Source of the DNA: Acidobacteriota bacterium
Lineage (GTDB): Bacteria; Acidobacteriota; Holophagae; Holophagales; Holophagaceae
DNA: 64,000 nt
Assembly (NCBI GenBank): GCA_016192145.1
Contig: JACPUT010000008.1
Coordinates: 62,001-126,000 of the forward strand
Reading direction: 5' to 3'
Positions within the stretch are counted from its first letter, which is position 1; each line of letters starts with the position of its first letter. A program made the translations under genes and the position numbers. The notes beneath the pieces were generated by a model, which saw only the letters and a program-made list of their open reading frames with translations, had not been told where the DNA came from and made no database searches. Of this stretch, positions 17,901 through 26,760 are shown piece by piece.

Positions 17901-20900
17901 CGGTGGCCAGACCCTTCCAAAGACCATCGGCAGCCGCCTCCAACGGCAACTGGGCCACAGCGGCCTCAAGTTCGACAATGCGACGCATCGCGGACAACTG
18001 CTGCTGGAGCCGCTCTCCGCAACGGCCCTCTGCGACCCGTTCGAGTCCCATGTCCTCCCATTCATCCCCTTGCTTGATCGCGGAAAGCGCCGCCTGAAAC
18101 CTGAGCAGGGCGCGCAAATCATCCGGGTTGGTGCCACGACCGACCCAGATTCCGTCCGCGGCAGAGCCCAGGTCCAAGGTCGCCATCTTGTTGTGGATTG
18201 CGCGGATCTTCGCCAGGGTATGCACGTCTCTCGCGGCATCCGGAATCCCTTCTCCTTGGGCCACACTTGCCAGCACCCCGGCCACTCTCCTTTTCCGCAG
18301 CCAGGACATCGGCCAGAAGGACGCTTCGGCTTGATTCCAATCGCGCTGGAGCTGGAAGGCGTCAAGGCCATCCGCTTGCTCAGAGTAGGTGACGGAGAGG
18401 GTATCGGTCGCTTGGGTGGCGCTTTCAAGGAGCCCGAGTCCCTTTTTGATCTGCTCCAGGACGCCAGGGGTGTAGCCGACTCCGAGGTTCTCCAAGAGGC
18501 TTCGGCGTTGGGCCAGGAGATCCAGGCCCCGCTCGCAACTCCTAATGATCTCCTCGGACCAGGGTGGCGAGAGTCGGCGGTTCACATTCTGGTGCTGCTC
18601 AAGCAGGGCCAAACCTTGGCCAAGACGATCCGCGAGCGTCCCGGCGCCGGGTTGCAAGGCGAAGCGCCAGTCCCGGCCATGGGCCACCGGCAGGATGTCG
18701 ATCAGGTCGTTCATGCCGGAGCGAATCGGGCCCGTGAGGGGTAGGGCAGGCAGGCCTACGGCGGTCGTGAACCGCTGGTAGGCCGTATCGAGGGACTGAC
18801 AGGCCTGATCAAGGGCGCGAGCGGCTTCGATCAGTCGCTGCTGCCAGGTCGGGGACCATTCCGAGCTGAGAATGATCGCGAGCGGGTGCTGGTGGAGGTT
18901 GATCTGACCGACGGCATCGGCATTGATCGTCAGTCGATCAGCGAGTTCGCGCAGGTTCTCGAGCGTAGCTTCGTCATGAGAATTGGGTGAAGGCCAGGCG
19001 AAGCCAAGGTTGGGATGGGCGGCCCCCCCGATGATCTGGGCGATGGCGCGATAGAGCGTCCAGCCGTTGCGATGGCGTCGATGCATCCGCTCCACATAGT
19101 CGTTCAACTGCTCACGCAGGATGCGCAAGCGCTCAGCCTCGGCTTTCCAAACCGCCGCATCAACCGTTCCCCGGGCTTCCCAGGCCCCCTGAAGCTTTTG
19201 CAGAATGTCGAGCTTGCGGGCCTTGCTCGAGTGGATCTCCAGGCAGAATTCTCCAAGTCCAACCTCGCGCAGACGGCGGTGCACCACATCCAATGCGGCG
19301 ATTTTCTCTGAGACAAACAGGACCTTTTTGCCCTCGGCCAGGCATTGGGCGATGAGGTTTGCGATGGTCTGACTCTTTCCGGTCCCAGGAGGGCCGATCA
19401 GGACGAAATCCTTGCCCCGTGCTCCGGCCAGGACGGCGGAGAGCTGCGAGGAGTCGGCCTGCAGGGGACAGAACATCCGCGCTGGGTGAAACTCCCGATC
19501 GAGGTTCCTGGGGTCGGGGAAGGGGAGGCCAGACGGATAGGATTCCCTCGGAGTGTCGATCAGGTGGCGCACCACAGGGTTTTCCCTGAGCTTGTCGGTT
19601 CTTTCAGTGAGGTCCTTCCACATCAAGTGCTTGGCGAAGGAGAACATTGCAAGAGTCACGTCCTCGCTGACCTCCCACCCCCTGATGTCCCTGATGGCCC
19701 GTGAAACGGTCTTCCAGATGCCAGAGATGTCCAGGCCGGAGTCGTCCGTAGGCAGTTCCCCCTCGATGACTCCAAGATTCAGGCCGAAATCCTGGCGGAG
19801 CATCTCCAGCAGGGTCGGGTTGAAGCGTGGTTCGTCCTCGTGCAGAGACAGGGTGAACCCTGAGCGGACGCTGCGCCGGTTCAGGGTCACCGGGATCAGG
19901 ATCAATGGGGCGCGCAGGCGCTGGTTGGGCTTGTCCGCGCGGGTCCAGTGCAGAAAGCCCATGGCCAGGAATAGGGTGTTGGCGCCACCTTCTTGGAGGT
20001 TGTTGCGGGCCGTGCGGAACTGTTCCACGAGCCTGCCCTCCATCTCTTCCTGGGCGAGGCCGACGAAGATCTCCTTGCGACTCAAGGCATCCGTAGCGAG
20101 CCCGCGACGCACGTCCTCGCGGTCCCGGCCTTCATGGATGGCCTGATTTCTGTGATCGGCGCCCTCCATCAGGTCGGGTAGGGGCAGAAGCTTGAATGTC
20201 GCTCCAGCGGCGAGATGGTCTTCCAGCATCCCTGGATTGGGGACCTCCAACCGGATGGATTTCTTTCCCTCCTTGAAGTTCAGGAGATTGTTCCTCAGCG
20301 ACAAGTCCAGGAGTTTCCGCTGCCACCGCGCTAGGCGGTCCTTGGGGTCGAGTTCGGCGGTCGGGACCTCGGAGGCCTCCCCGTCCTCGGGAAGGTCCGG
20401 CGCTTCCTCGAAGGCGGGTGGAGGGGCGACCTGAACTGGCGGAGCGCCCTTTTCGTATGCAGCGGCCTCGGCGCTGGCCAGTGGCTTGATTCGGTGCATA
20501 CGGGCACGGTGGATGTCGACGGCGAGTTCGAAGGCATCGGCCTTGGATTCGGCAAGGTGATCCGCCCCCGCTTCGGTGGCGTACGAAAAGGCCGGAGCGG
20601 GATGACTGGTCAGGAGCGTGGTCTCGAACAGCACCAGTTCCTGCAATCGAATCCGCTTACGCAAGGCCGTAACGTCGTCCACCACCACGTTGGAGAACTC
20701 CTCCGAACGCAGCCAGACGCCGGCAAAGGCGTGCCCCTTGGTGAGGATGAGCACGGAATGGAGACCGGCCTGCTCACAGGCAGCGCAGAAGAACAACGCC
20801 AAGTCGAGGCAGGTGGCAAGCCCGGAGGCGAGCACTTGGCTGGGACCGCGGACCTTCTGTCCGGCGAATTCAAAGCTGGCGGGAGGAAGCGCGTAGGTGA

Positions 20901-21501
20901 TGTTGCAGGAGGCGAAGGCGCTCCAGATCGCCGAGGCGATTTCCCATGCCCGTTTAGTTCCTCCCTTGTAGCCATCGAGAGCCGAGTTCTTGTGGCTCTT
21001 TGCGAGGATGTCTGCGGCCTGCTTTAGTATTCGATCCACTGCGGGGTCATTGGGCTGGACGAAGGCCGCAAGCATCTCGGGCAGGTGGCCGATGCCCCCC
21101 CATTGGTTTCGCGGTAACAGTTCAACGCCGACTTCGAGCTGGGCAAGTGGCTCAGCCGCGGATCTTGAACCGAGCGTAAAGGTGACCTTGGCGGGTTCGG
21201 CTTCGGTCAATCGCAAGAAAACCGAGCCGTCCAGGGTGAGATCCAGGTCCGAAATCCGCAGGTGGTCCCCGGCTCCGAGGGCGTCCAGGTGCCACGTTTT
21301 GGGCCTGAGAAATGCGGGTTCTGAACCGATTACCAGTTCGAGCTCTGTGATTTCCCTATCGAAATCGTTGGAAACCCTCAGTTCCCGAATCAGCGGCACG
21401 GAGTTCTGGAAATCCGCGAGGTTAAGCCTCCCGGCGAGTACGGCTTCGATCCGCACGGCCGAATCGACTGGAACCCGTTCCTGTTCATTGTCCTGGGACA
21501 T
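14971..21501 (-). CDS. DUF4011/DUF3320-type superfamily 1 helicase with Vsr-like nuclease; candidate defence protein
   Basis: A 2176-residue cytoplasmic protein. An N-terminal beta-rich region precedes a transglutaminase-like segment near 225-265 (ATCLDLALFF, GHAFAGVW). The DUF4011 start (WQRKLLDLSLRNNLLNF) is near 390. The Upf1-like helicase has Walker A GPPGTGKSQ near 700, a long helical insertion (about 780-1480), Walker B FDEASQIP near 1550 followed by GDPKQLPP, and motif VI AITRARQEL near 1787. A PD-(D/E)XK Vsr-like nuclease spans about 1837-1937 (YRIDLGV, then GIECDG, then RDRDKLRESVL, then GWEILRVWSTDWW). A DUF3320-like winged helix (2027-2110) and a short helical tail finish it. All motifs look intact. 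Such proteins are often found in accessory regions and are suspected anti-phage or anti-plasmid factors; that role is inference here. It is convergent with the recombinase cassette and divergent from 21562. Confidence 0.85.
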   Translation of the reverse strand: MSQDNEQERVPVDSAVRIEAVLAGRLNLADFQNSVPLIRELRVSNDFDREITELELVIGSEPAFLRPKTWHLDALGAGDHLRISDLDLTLDGSVFLRLTEAEPAKVTFTLGSRSAAEPLAQLEVGVELLPRNQWGGIGHLPEMLAAFVQPNDPAVDRILKQAADILAKSHKNSALDGYKGGTKRAWEIASAIWSAFASCNITYALPPASFEFAGQKVRGPSQVLASGLATCLDLALFFCAACEQAGLHSVLILTKGHAFAGVWLRSEEFSNVVVDDVTALRKRIRLQELVLFETTLLTSHPAPAFSYATEAGADHLAESKADAFELAVDIHRARMHRIKPLASAEAAAYEKGAPPVQVAPPPAFEEAPDLPEDGEASEVPTAELDPKDRLARWQRKLLDLSLRNNLLNFKEGKKSIRLEVPNPGMLEDHLAAGATFKLLPLPDLMEGADHRNQAIHEGRDREDVRRGLATDALSRKEIFVGLAQEEMEGRLVEQFRTARNNLQEGGANTLFLAMGFLHWTRADKPNQRLRAPLILIPVTLNRRSVRSGFTLSLHEDEPRFNPTLLEMLRQDFGLNLGVIEGELPTDDSGLDISGIWKTVSRAIRDIRGWEVSEDVTLAMFSFAKHLMWKDLTERTDKLRENPVVRHLIDTPRESYPSGLPFPDPRNLDREFHPARMFCPLQADSSQLSAVLAGARGKDFVLIGPPGTGKSQTIANLIAQCLAEGKKVLFVSEKIAALDVVHRRLREVGLGEFCLEIHSSKARKLDILQKLQGAWEARGTVDAAVWKAEAERLRILREQLNDYVERMHRRHRNGWTLYRAIAQIIGGAAHPNLGFAWPSPNSHDEATLENLRELADRLTINADAVGQINLHQHPLAIILSSEWSPTWQQRLIEAARALDQACQSLDTAYQRFTTAVGLPALPLTGPIRSGMNDLIDILPVAHGRDWRFALQPGAGTLADRLGQGLALLEQHQNVNRRLSPPWSEEIIRSCERGLDLLAQRRSLLENLGVGYTPGVLEQIKKGLGLLESATQATDTLSVTYSEQADGLDAFQLQRDWNQAEASFWPMSWLRKRRVAGVLASVAQGEGIPDAARDVHTLAKIRAIHNKMATLDLGSAADGIWVGRGTNPDDLRALLRFQAALSAIKQGDEWEDMGLERVAEGRCGERLQQQLSAMRRIVELEAAVAQLPLEAAADGLWKGLATDPDRLDAALKFQAAIQSIRGSGPVTGDHTLVSRKECGEALGNDYRLLQERMQIESQIAEHADLEEGTHGLWKGLKTDLAEGRRAIAFIGNIQRALGSLANDSEVAPILLKSLDHLLHLGNHLLAPTGETWTKGREYQATLAPLHPALEALVAAGRIGDPVRESLFKESTTHLASRCRSIMDHEHRLRAWCGWQSALQQARDAGLASLAEAVEQGRIESAKVRDIFETNYCRWWVNAVVDQEDVIRSFVSAEHEKRISDFRTLDDKFTQLTRAWVRANLCSGIPHPDQIPKNSGWGELRHEMSKKKRHLPVRTLMERAHDALTQLAPCLLMSPISIAQYLAAGSNAFDLVVFDEASQIPVWDAIGAIARGKQVVMVGDPKQLPPTNFFNRADVDNDDEDVEDDLESILDECMGANLPTLDLNWHYRSRHESLITFSNHHYYGGRLVTFPSPVTRDKAVNYNPIQGVYEKGGARINQMEARAVVADVVKQLKTRSKFTVGIVTFNAEQQSLIENLLDEERRNHPWIEPYFADSELEPVFVKNLESVQGDERDIIYFSMTYGPDVSGAISMNFGPMNRAGGERRLNVAITRARQELRVFSSLRADQINLSRTQAIGVRDLKYFLDFAERGPRALAEESRLGREGYDSPFEESVAKALERKGWAIHTQVGVSAYRIDLGVVHPDAPGTFLAGIECDGATYHRSATARDRDKLRESVLRGLGWEILRVWSTDWWIDPETTLEALNLRLKGLLEDSQTKRKNREEPALEESYDAPGAETSLPLAPETLEQGIYANRSDLAQPGASQGPDSPWPDVLALDPSADPDRFFDPTYDHRLSRMISDLVQQEGPIHEERLARLIARKHGWLRTGAKIQARVEALASHGCRTTREEVGRFYWSKDLSMDGFVPPRLAPAALNRNINEISMPELASLCSVHLEAGLPKADALITVARSLGLGRLSGASRARLEEALRHGEQLRQSKGLL

Positions 21502-21561
21502 GGATTCGACTCCAGAGTTCTCTGATTATCGACTATGCGGTGACCGATCTTGGGCTCCATT

Positions 21562-22296
21562 ATGAAATTCATGCTCGACACCGCCGCAATCCTTGCCGAC
21601 TATCGTGCCCTCCGTCCGGTTCAGCGCAGGATCGGAACCCTCGCCTCCAAGAAGATCGGCAAACCCGCCATCGAGTCCGGAGCCAAGGTTCTTGGGCTCT
21701 GGCAGCACGGGAGGCTGGTCCTTGAGGCCGAGGAAGAGATCAATGTGCTCCTCGATCATTTGATCCATGACGGACACGGAGGCCCCACTACGCCCCTTGA
21801 GCGGATCACGCTCCACCAGCTGACCGCGGTGGGGGGTGAAGGGTCACGCATTCATGCCGCCCTTTGCACGGCCCGGGTCAATGCCTTCCGGTTGGCGGAG
21901 CGCCTCCCCGGGTTGGGGTGGAGGGTCGAAGACATCTGGCATCATCGCTCCCGGGTGGTCGTGGACGAACTTCTGAGCGAACAGACCCAGCTGACCGACG
22001 CCGTCGCCGTGATGCGCCTCGTCGACCTGGGGGACTGGTGCTTCAGCACTGGCCTGCAGGGGCCCACGCTCGGGGACCGGAACCTGGAAACCCTCGAAGC
22101 GCTGCTGCTGGCGAGCCCCTTGGCGGGCATCGCGCCGACGAATTTCCATCCCGAGTCCTTCACGCGAAGCCAGAACCTGCTGTGGTCGAGATGCCTATTG
22201 AGGGCCTGGCTACGGCCTGGGAGCGTGAAGCTGGTGACCTTTCCCATTGAGATCGGCCCCGGTGGGAGGAAGGCGAAGCTCTGGAAGGGAAGGTAG
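21562..22296 (+). CDS. Protein of unknown function, divergent from the helicase-nuclease
   Basis: A 244-residue protein, mainly helical and without signal peptide or membrane span. It starts at ATG 21562; TTG 21550 and ATG 21571 are alternatives and none has a clear ribosome-binding site. Visible features: a basic N-terminal segment (RRIGTLASKKIGKP), a HLIHDGHGG loop, a second half rich in Trp and Leu (WRVEDIWHHRSRVVVDELL), and a basic tail (GGRKAKLWKGR). I do not recognise the family. Only about 60 bases separate its start from that of the helicase-nuclease, so they share a promoter region and may be co-regulated or act together. It is followed by 260 empty bases and then a tRNA. Confidence 0.6.
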   Translation: MKFMLDTAAILADYRALRPVQRRIGTLASKKIGKPAIESGAKVLGLWQHGRLVLEAEEEINVLLDHLIHDGHGGPTTPLERITLHQLTAVGGEGSRIHAALCTARVNAFRLAERLPGLGWRVEDIWHHRSRVVVDELLSEQTQLTDAVAVMRLVDLGDWCFSTGLQGPTLGDRNLETLEALLLASPLAGIAPTNFHPESFTRSQNLLWSRCLLRAWLRPGSVKLVTFPIEIGPGGRKAKLWKGR

Positions 22297-22561
22297 CCCG
22301 GATCCCCACAAGGACGTTCCGGGCCGACCACGGGGTGGATCCGCGTGGCTCCGGGAGAGCAATCCGGGCCGAGAAGGCCAGCGACTTAACTCATGCCCCG
22401 GAATTTGGCCCCTCAGAGCGCCAGAAGGGCCGAGAGTTGGGTCGGATGAGCAGTTCGGGACCTGGATCTCCAAGGCCAGGTCCATTCCATTCAAGAATCC
22501 AAGAGATCCCTAGAGGCGCGCCTGCACTGCGATCCCGGCATCACTGGGCCCAATTAACTCA
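22297..22561. other. Intergenic stretch between the accessory block and tRNA-fMet
   Basis: About 265 bases with no supported gene. The short open frames are rich in Arg, Pro and Ser, as expected of random high-G+C sequence. I see no promoter, att-like copy of the tRNA end or repeat here. Confidence 0.5.
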
Positions 22562-22586
22562 AAGGCCCGACATGTAGTCGGGCCTT
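22562..22586 (-). terminator. Terminator hairpin downstream of tRNA-fMet
   Basis: A perfect 10-base stem (AAGGCCCGAC at 22562-22571 with GTCGGGCCTT at 22577-22586) around a 5-base loop lies 4 bases after the tRNA 3' end. Reading leftward only TTT follows, so the T tract is short, but the position is right for the tRNA. Confidence 0.75.
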
Positions 22587-22590
22587 CATT

Positions 22591-22667
<77 letters not shown>

Positions 22668-22735
22668 GCAGGATAGTCAGTGTAGCACAGGGGGGTGCAA
22701 TGGGAAGCGGGAATGCTGGAGAGTAGGCTTTGGGC

Positions 22736-23326
22736 ATGCGCAGACTGGGCACGATCGTGCGGATCCAGATCCAGGTGGGTCGGTTGAAGGTGGGGGAGGA
22801 GCCGCGCCGGGTCTACGATCCGGGGGGGATCCGAGCGGTGGAATCGGTGTGGGTGGGGCGGGAGGGGCTGGTGGCCCCGGTGGCGGCGGGTTATCTGCTG
22901 GACGTGCATCACCAGGCCCATCCGCACACGCGGAACCGGAAGGGGGAGAACGCGCTGTCCCTGGGGTTCACGGGGCATTACGACCTGATGCGGGCGCGGT
23001 TCGGGGAGCGCATGGCGTTGGGTGTGGCGGGGGAGAACTTCATCATCGATCGGGCGGACGTGGTGTCGCCGGCGGAGTTGGCCGGAGGGGTGCTGATCCG
23101 GTTGGCGGATGGGGGGGAATTGCGGCTGGACGCGGTGCTTCCGGCGCCGCCCTGTGCACCCTTCGCGAACTGGGCGCTGGGCTTTCCCGAGGGCGGGGCG
23201 GACCGGAAAGCCCGCAAGGAGGCGCTGGCGTCGCTCTGCGAAGGGATGCGGGGGTTCTATGCCCGGGTGGCGGCGGTGGAATCCGTCCCGGTGGGTCTGG
23301 GGGACGAGGTGTGGGGCCTGGGCTGA
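22736..23326 (+). CDS. MOSC domain protein
   Basis: A 196-residue cytoplasmic protein with a single MOSC (MOCO sulfurase C-terminal-like) beta-barrel. GVAGENFII near 98-106 matches the family GxxGEN motif, and PPCAPF near 136-141 supplies the conserved Cys thought to carry sulfur or bind molybdenum cofactor. MOSC proteins take part in molybdenum cofactor sulfur chemistry or reduction of N-hydroxylated compounds; the substrate cannot be told. I chose ATG 22736 over TTG 22730. The M1 peptidase gene follows 45 bases later on the same strand. Confidence 0.8.
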   Translation: MRRLGTIVRIQIQVGRLKVGEEPRRVYDPGGIRAVESVWVGREGLVAPVAAGYLLDVHHQAHPHTRNRKGENALSLGFTGHYDLMRARFGERMALGVAGENFIIDRADVVSPAELAGGVLIRLADGGELRLDAVLPAPPCAPFANWALGFPEGGADRKARKEALASLCEGMRGFYARVAAVESVPVGLGDEVWGLG

Positions 23327-23371
23327 AGGCCTGCGGCGGAGCTACACTGGGCCCCTCACCCCGGATCCTCC

Positions 23372-25324
23372 ATGCGCCGTTGCCTCGCCCTGCTGTTCTC
23401 GCTGATGCCCTTGATGGCCACGCCCCGCAACGGCACGCCGGAGAAGTGGTTCCCGAAGCCCCTGAGCCCGCGGATCGCGAATTACGTGATCAATGGGAGC
23501 CTGAACTGGGAACAGAAGGTGCTGGATGGCACCGAGACGATCACCTGGCGCAACGCGGGCACGGCGCCCACGAAGGAATTTCCGCTCCACCTGTACCTCA
23601 ACGCCTTCAAGGGGCCCCAGAGCCGTTTCGTGAAGGAGAGCGGCGGCAAGCTGCGGGGGGATCAGATGGCGAACCCGGCGGAACCCTCCAGCTGGGGCTA
23701 CTGCCGGCTGCTCAGCGTGAAGGTGGATGGCAAGGTGGTGGGCGGAACGCCGGGGGAAGACGAGACGGTGTATTGGGTGAACCTGCCCCGCGCGGTGGCG
23801 CCCGGGGAGACGATCCAGGTGGAGATCGCCTGGCAGAGCCGCTTTCCCAAGGTGTTCGCCCGCTCGGGCTACTCGGGCAACTTCCTCATGGCGGGCCAGT
23901 GGTTCCCCAAGGTGGGGGTCTACCAGGGTGCCAGCTGGAACTGCCATGCCTACCATGCCTTCACGGAGTTCTTCTCCGACTTCGGCACCTACGACGTGAC
24001 GCTCGCCGTGCCGAACTCGCTGTTGGTGGCCACCACGGGCACCCCAGTGGAGACGCGGGGGCCCGATGGCCAGATGTACGAGGCCATGGAGGATCCCAAG
24101 AATCCCAAGATCCACATCTGGCGCATTCACGCGGAGGACGTGCACGATTTCGCCTTCGCCGTGCGGCCCAAGCTGGATTGGGATTGCCACGTGTGGGAAT
24201 ACCGCGAGGTGGAGGTGAAGTACTACACCCAGAGCAAGACCAGCTCGAACATCTACCGGCAGAAGCGGGCCGTGGAGGCGGCCCTGCGACTCTCCCAGGA
24301 GTGGTACTTCAAATACCCCTATCCCACGCTGACGGTGATCGATACGCCGGAGGGCGCCGAGGGGGCCGATGGCATGGAGTACCCGACGCTGATCACCGCG
24401 GGGTCGGTGCCCTTCGATCCTTTCGAGTATCGGGAAGCACCGGAGCTGGTGTCCGTGCATGAGTTCGGCCACCAGTACTTCTACGGGATGCTGGCCAGCA
24501 ACGAGTTCGAGGAAGCCTGGCTGGATGAAGGCCTGAACAGCTGGTTCACGCACAAGGTGATGGATACGACCTATCACGGCCTGTTGCCGAGCCGCCGCCT
24601 CCACATCCCCACGGATTTCGGAGAATGGGCGGGCTACTGGACGGGCCCCAGCAGCGATCCGCTCACGGTGGTGAGCTTCAAGGCGCGGGATTGGAGCAGC
24701 TACGGGCGCGTGGCCTATGCCAAGCCCACCATGGTGCTGAATCAGCTGGAGGCGCTGCTGGGCCGGCCGCTCATGGAGCAGGTGCTGCGGACCTACACGG
24801 AGGAGATGAAGTTCAAGCACCCCACCCGGGGCGACTTCCGCCGCGTCGCGGAACGGGTATCGGGTCGGGATCTCACCAAGTTCTGGCAGGACTTCGTGGA
24901 AGGCACCGACGTGCTCGACTACGCCATCCACCGGGTGGAAGCGCGGGAGGTCCAGCAGGGTGGCTGGATGGAGGGCAAGGATGGCGTGGTGTTCGCAGCC
25001 CCGCAGCAGATCTCGCCGGGCCGTACGGGCCGCGTGACGCTGGCCCGCAAGGGCGGCATCACCGCTCCCATCACGCTCTGGGTGCGTCTGGAGAACCGCG
25101 AGGAACGGCGCGTGACCTGGGATGGCCAGGATCGCTGGGCCACCTTCGACTTCGATAGCCCCGTGGCCGCGGCGGTGCTGGATCCCGATGGCAACCACCC
25201 CATGCTCAAGGATCGGCTCCATGCCTCCTGGCTGCCCAAGCCCCCCAGCCGGGGGCTCCATTACTGGGCCCAGTTGGCCTGGGGCGGTTTCATTGGGCTG
25301 CTGCAGTCGGCGGGCGTGGCCTGA
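23372..25324 (+). CDS. M1 family zinc metallopeptidase (aminopeptidase-like), exported
   Basis: A 650-residue protein with a short signal peptide (RRCLALLFSLMPLMA) and an N-terminal beta-sandwich (about 35-260). The gluzincin catalytic site is HEFGH at about 363-367, with the third zinc ligand Glu386 exactly 18 residues on (NEFEEAWLDE). EGADGMEYPTL near 328-340 stands where the family has its GAMEN substrate-binding loop, so it is divergent and suggests a peptidase other than classical PepN. The C-terminal 150 residues include a helical region and an Ig-like end. It most likely acts in the periplasm on peptides; specificity is unknown. Confidence 0.88.
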   Translation: MRRCLALLFSLMPLMATPRNGTPEKWFPKPLSPRIANYVINGSLNWEQKVLDGTETITWRNAGTAPTKEFPLHLYLNAFKGPQSRFVKESGGKLRGDQMANPAEPSSWGYCRLLSVKVDGKVVGGTPGEDETVYWVNLPRAVAPGETIQVEIAWQSRFPKVFARSGYSGNFLMAGQWFPKVGVYQGASWNCHAYHAFTEFFSDFGTYDVTLAVPNSLLVATTGTPVETRGPDGQMYEAMEDPKNPKIHIWRIHAEDVHDFAFAVRPKLDWDCHVWEYREVEVKYYTQSKTSSNIYRQKRAVEAALRLSQEWYFKYPYPTLTVIDTPEGAEGADGMEYPTLITAGSVPFDPFEYREAPELVSVHEFGHQYFYGMLASNEFEEAWLDEGLNSWFTHKVMDTTYHGLLPSRRLHIPTDFGEWAGYWTGPSSDPLTVVSFKARDWSSYGRVAYAKPTMVLNQLEALLGRPLMEQVLRTYTEEMKFKHPTRGDFRRVAERVSGRDLTKFWQDFVEGTDVLDYAIHRVEAREVQQGGWMEGKDGVVFAAPQQISPGRTGRVTLARKGGITAPITLWVRLENREERRVTWDGQDRWATFDFDSPVAAAVLDPDGNHPMLKDRLHASWLPKPPSRGLHYWAQLAWGGFIGLLQSAGVA

Positions 25325-25433
25325 CGCCATCCGGCGAGTCCCCAACTCCATTGGGCGGCTCCGCGCCTCGTCTGGACGGCGGGCCGGCTAAGGCGATCCA
25401 GCTGGCCCTAGGCTGGCCCATGGAGGCACACCC

Positions 25434-25664
25434 ATGGGCAGCTTGTCTTGGATCCGCCGCTTGTTCACCGTTTGGGCCGGGACCTTTCTCTTCCTCGCCG
25501 GCGTGGCCGCGCTCAGGGGTCACTCACCGAGAGAGGCCGTTGCGCACGGCTTCCTCTGGGGGGCCATCACCGCGTTGATCTTCACGGGGAGTCGCCGCTA
25601 CGAGTCCCGCGAGGGGAGAAGGTGTGCCCTGTGCGCCGATACGCCGGAGCCGCACAAACCTTGA
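25434..25664 (+). CDS. Small membrane protein of unknown function
   Basis: A 76-residue product with one strongly hydrophobic segment (about 11-26, TVWAGTFLFLAGVAAL) and a second weaker one (38-51). The basic tail has a CALC pair near 64-67, possibly a metal or redox site. GGAGG 8 bases before the ATG supports translation. No family is recognised. Confidence 0.55.
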   Translation: MGSLSWIRRLFTVWAGTFLFLAGVAALRGHSPREAVAHGFLWGAITALIFTGSRRYESREGRRCALCADTPEPHKP

Positions 25665-25701
25665 TCCGCGGCGCCACCGGGCCCCTGGTGCGGGTGCGCG
25701 T

Positions 25702-26712
25702 TCAGAATCCCGGCTCCTTCGGCGCCGCGTCGCCCATGCGGACTTCCAGCAACCGGCCCTCCGCATCGAAGCGCAGGAAGATGGGGAAGTGCACGAGGCC
25801 CATCCGCTCGAAATCCGCGCGGCTGGGGGCGAGCCAGGCGGTGGCGAAGGCCTTTTCCAGGGCCGTGATCACGGGCCTGGCTTCGACGGTGCTCACCTCA
25901 TCCAAGGTGGCGTCGGCGGGATCGGCCATGCCGCCGAGGGTGGGCACCACCCAGGTGCAACCGGGGGGGATGCGGGGCAGGGCGCCCTCGAAGGGGGCGA
26001 TCCACACGCGGTTGCCGCCCAGGGCGCCGAGGGGGCGATCCGCGAAGCGGAGGCCCGGGAGGCTCCAGAGGCGCACAACGGGCAGGGGGTGGCCCAGCTG
26101 CCCAAAGAGGGCCTGGGCCAGGGTGTAGAGTTCCTCCTGCTCCTCGGGGATCACCGAGCGCAGGGCGCCCAGCCGTTGCTCGTCCTTCTCGGCGATGGCG
26201 AAGCAGAGGGCGTGGCGCAAGGCGTAGCCCTGGATGAGGTCGAGGCCCTTGCCCGCGAGGAGGCGATCCTCCCAGGCGCGGCGTTGCGCGAGATCCCAGG
26301 CGCCGGTGCGCGCCTGCGACTTCCCCCAGCGCCAGAGCCCCATCCAAGTGCCCAGTTCCTTAGTCTTGAGCTGGGGGAGGTGGGTCACGGCCTCGGCGGG
26401 CTTGAGGGCCACGAGGCGGCGGAAGGCTTCGGCCTCCTCGCGGGCGGGGCCCGCGGGGAAGGGGTTCTCAGGGGGGTGCCCCGCCTTGGCGAGGGTGCAG
26501 GCCCGCAACCACCGATAGGCGGGCTGATCGGCCTTGGCGAGGGGGGGCATGGGGGGAATGCCCCGCCCGGCGTCGTAGGCCTCCAACAGGCGGATGGCGG
26601 CCTGATCGAAGGCCACCTTGGCGGGGGTGGCTTTGGGGGTGGGAGCCTGCCCATGGATTCCCTGCGACGCAGGGGCCAGGGGGGGGAGGGAAGGGGGTAC
26701 GAGGAACAGCAT
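25702..26712 (-). CDS. Exported helical protein of unknown function
   Basis: A 336-residue protein from ATG 26712. It opens with a short hydrophobic, Pro-rich segment (LFLVPPSLPPLAPA) that may be a weak signal. The middle (60-220) is helical with spacing suggestive of TPR-like repeats (EEAEAFRRLVALKPAEA). The C-terminal 110 residues are an alpha/beta region (RVWIAPFEGALP, STVEARPVITALEKA) in which the final strands resemble a TonB-C or thioredoxin-like fold, but nothing is diagnostic. Divergent from pyrF with only 48 bases between the two starts. Function unknown. Confidence 0.6.
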   Translation of the reverse strand: MLFLVPPSLPPLAPASQGIHGQAPTPKATPAKVAFDQAAIRLLEAYDAGRGIPPMPPLAKADQPAYRWLRACTLAKAGHPPENPFPAGPAREEAEAFRRLVALKPAEAVTHLPQLKTKELGTWMGLWRWGKSQARTGAWDLAQRRAWEDRLLAGKGLDLIQGYALRHALCFAIAEKDEQRLGALRSVIPEEQEELYTLAQALFGQLGHPLPVVRLWSLPGLRFADRPLGALGGNRVWIAPFEGALPRIPPGCTWVVPTLGGMADPADATLDEVSTVEARPVITALEKAFATAWLAPSRADFERMGLVHFPIFLRFDAEGRLLEVRMGDAAPKEPGF

Positions 26713-26760
26713 GGGCGCACCGTGGGAGAATGCTCCATTCTGCGCCCTGGAGGCCTGCCC

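Noticed and set aside
23342-25351. 669-residue leftward frame
   Set aside because: Antisense to the M1 peptidase whose HEFGH-18-Glu site is unambiguous.
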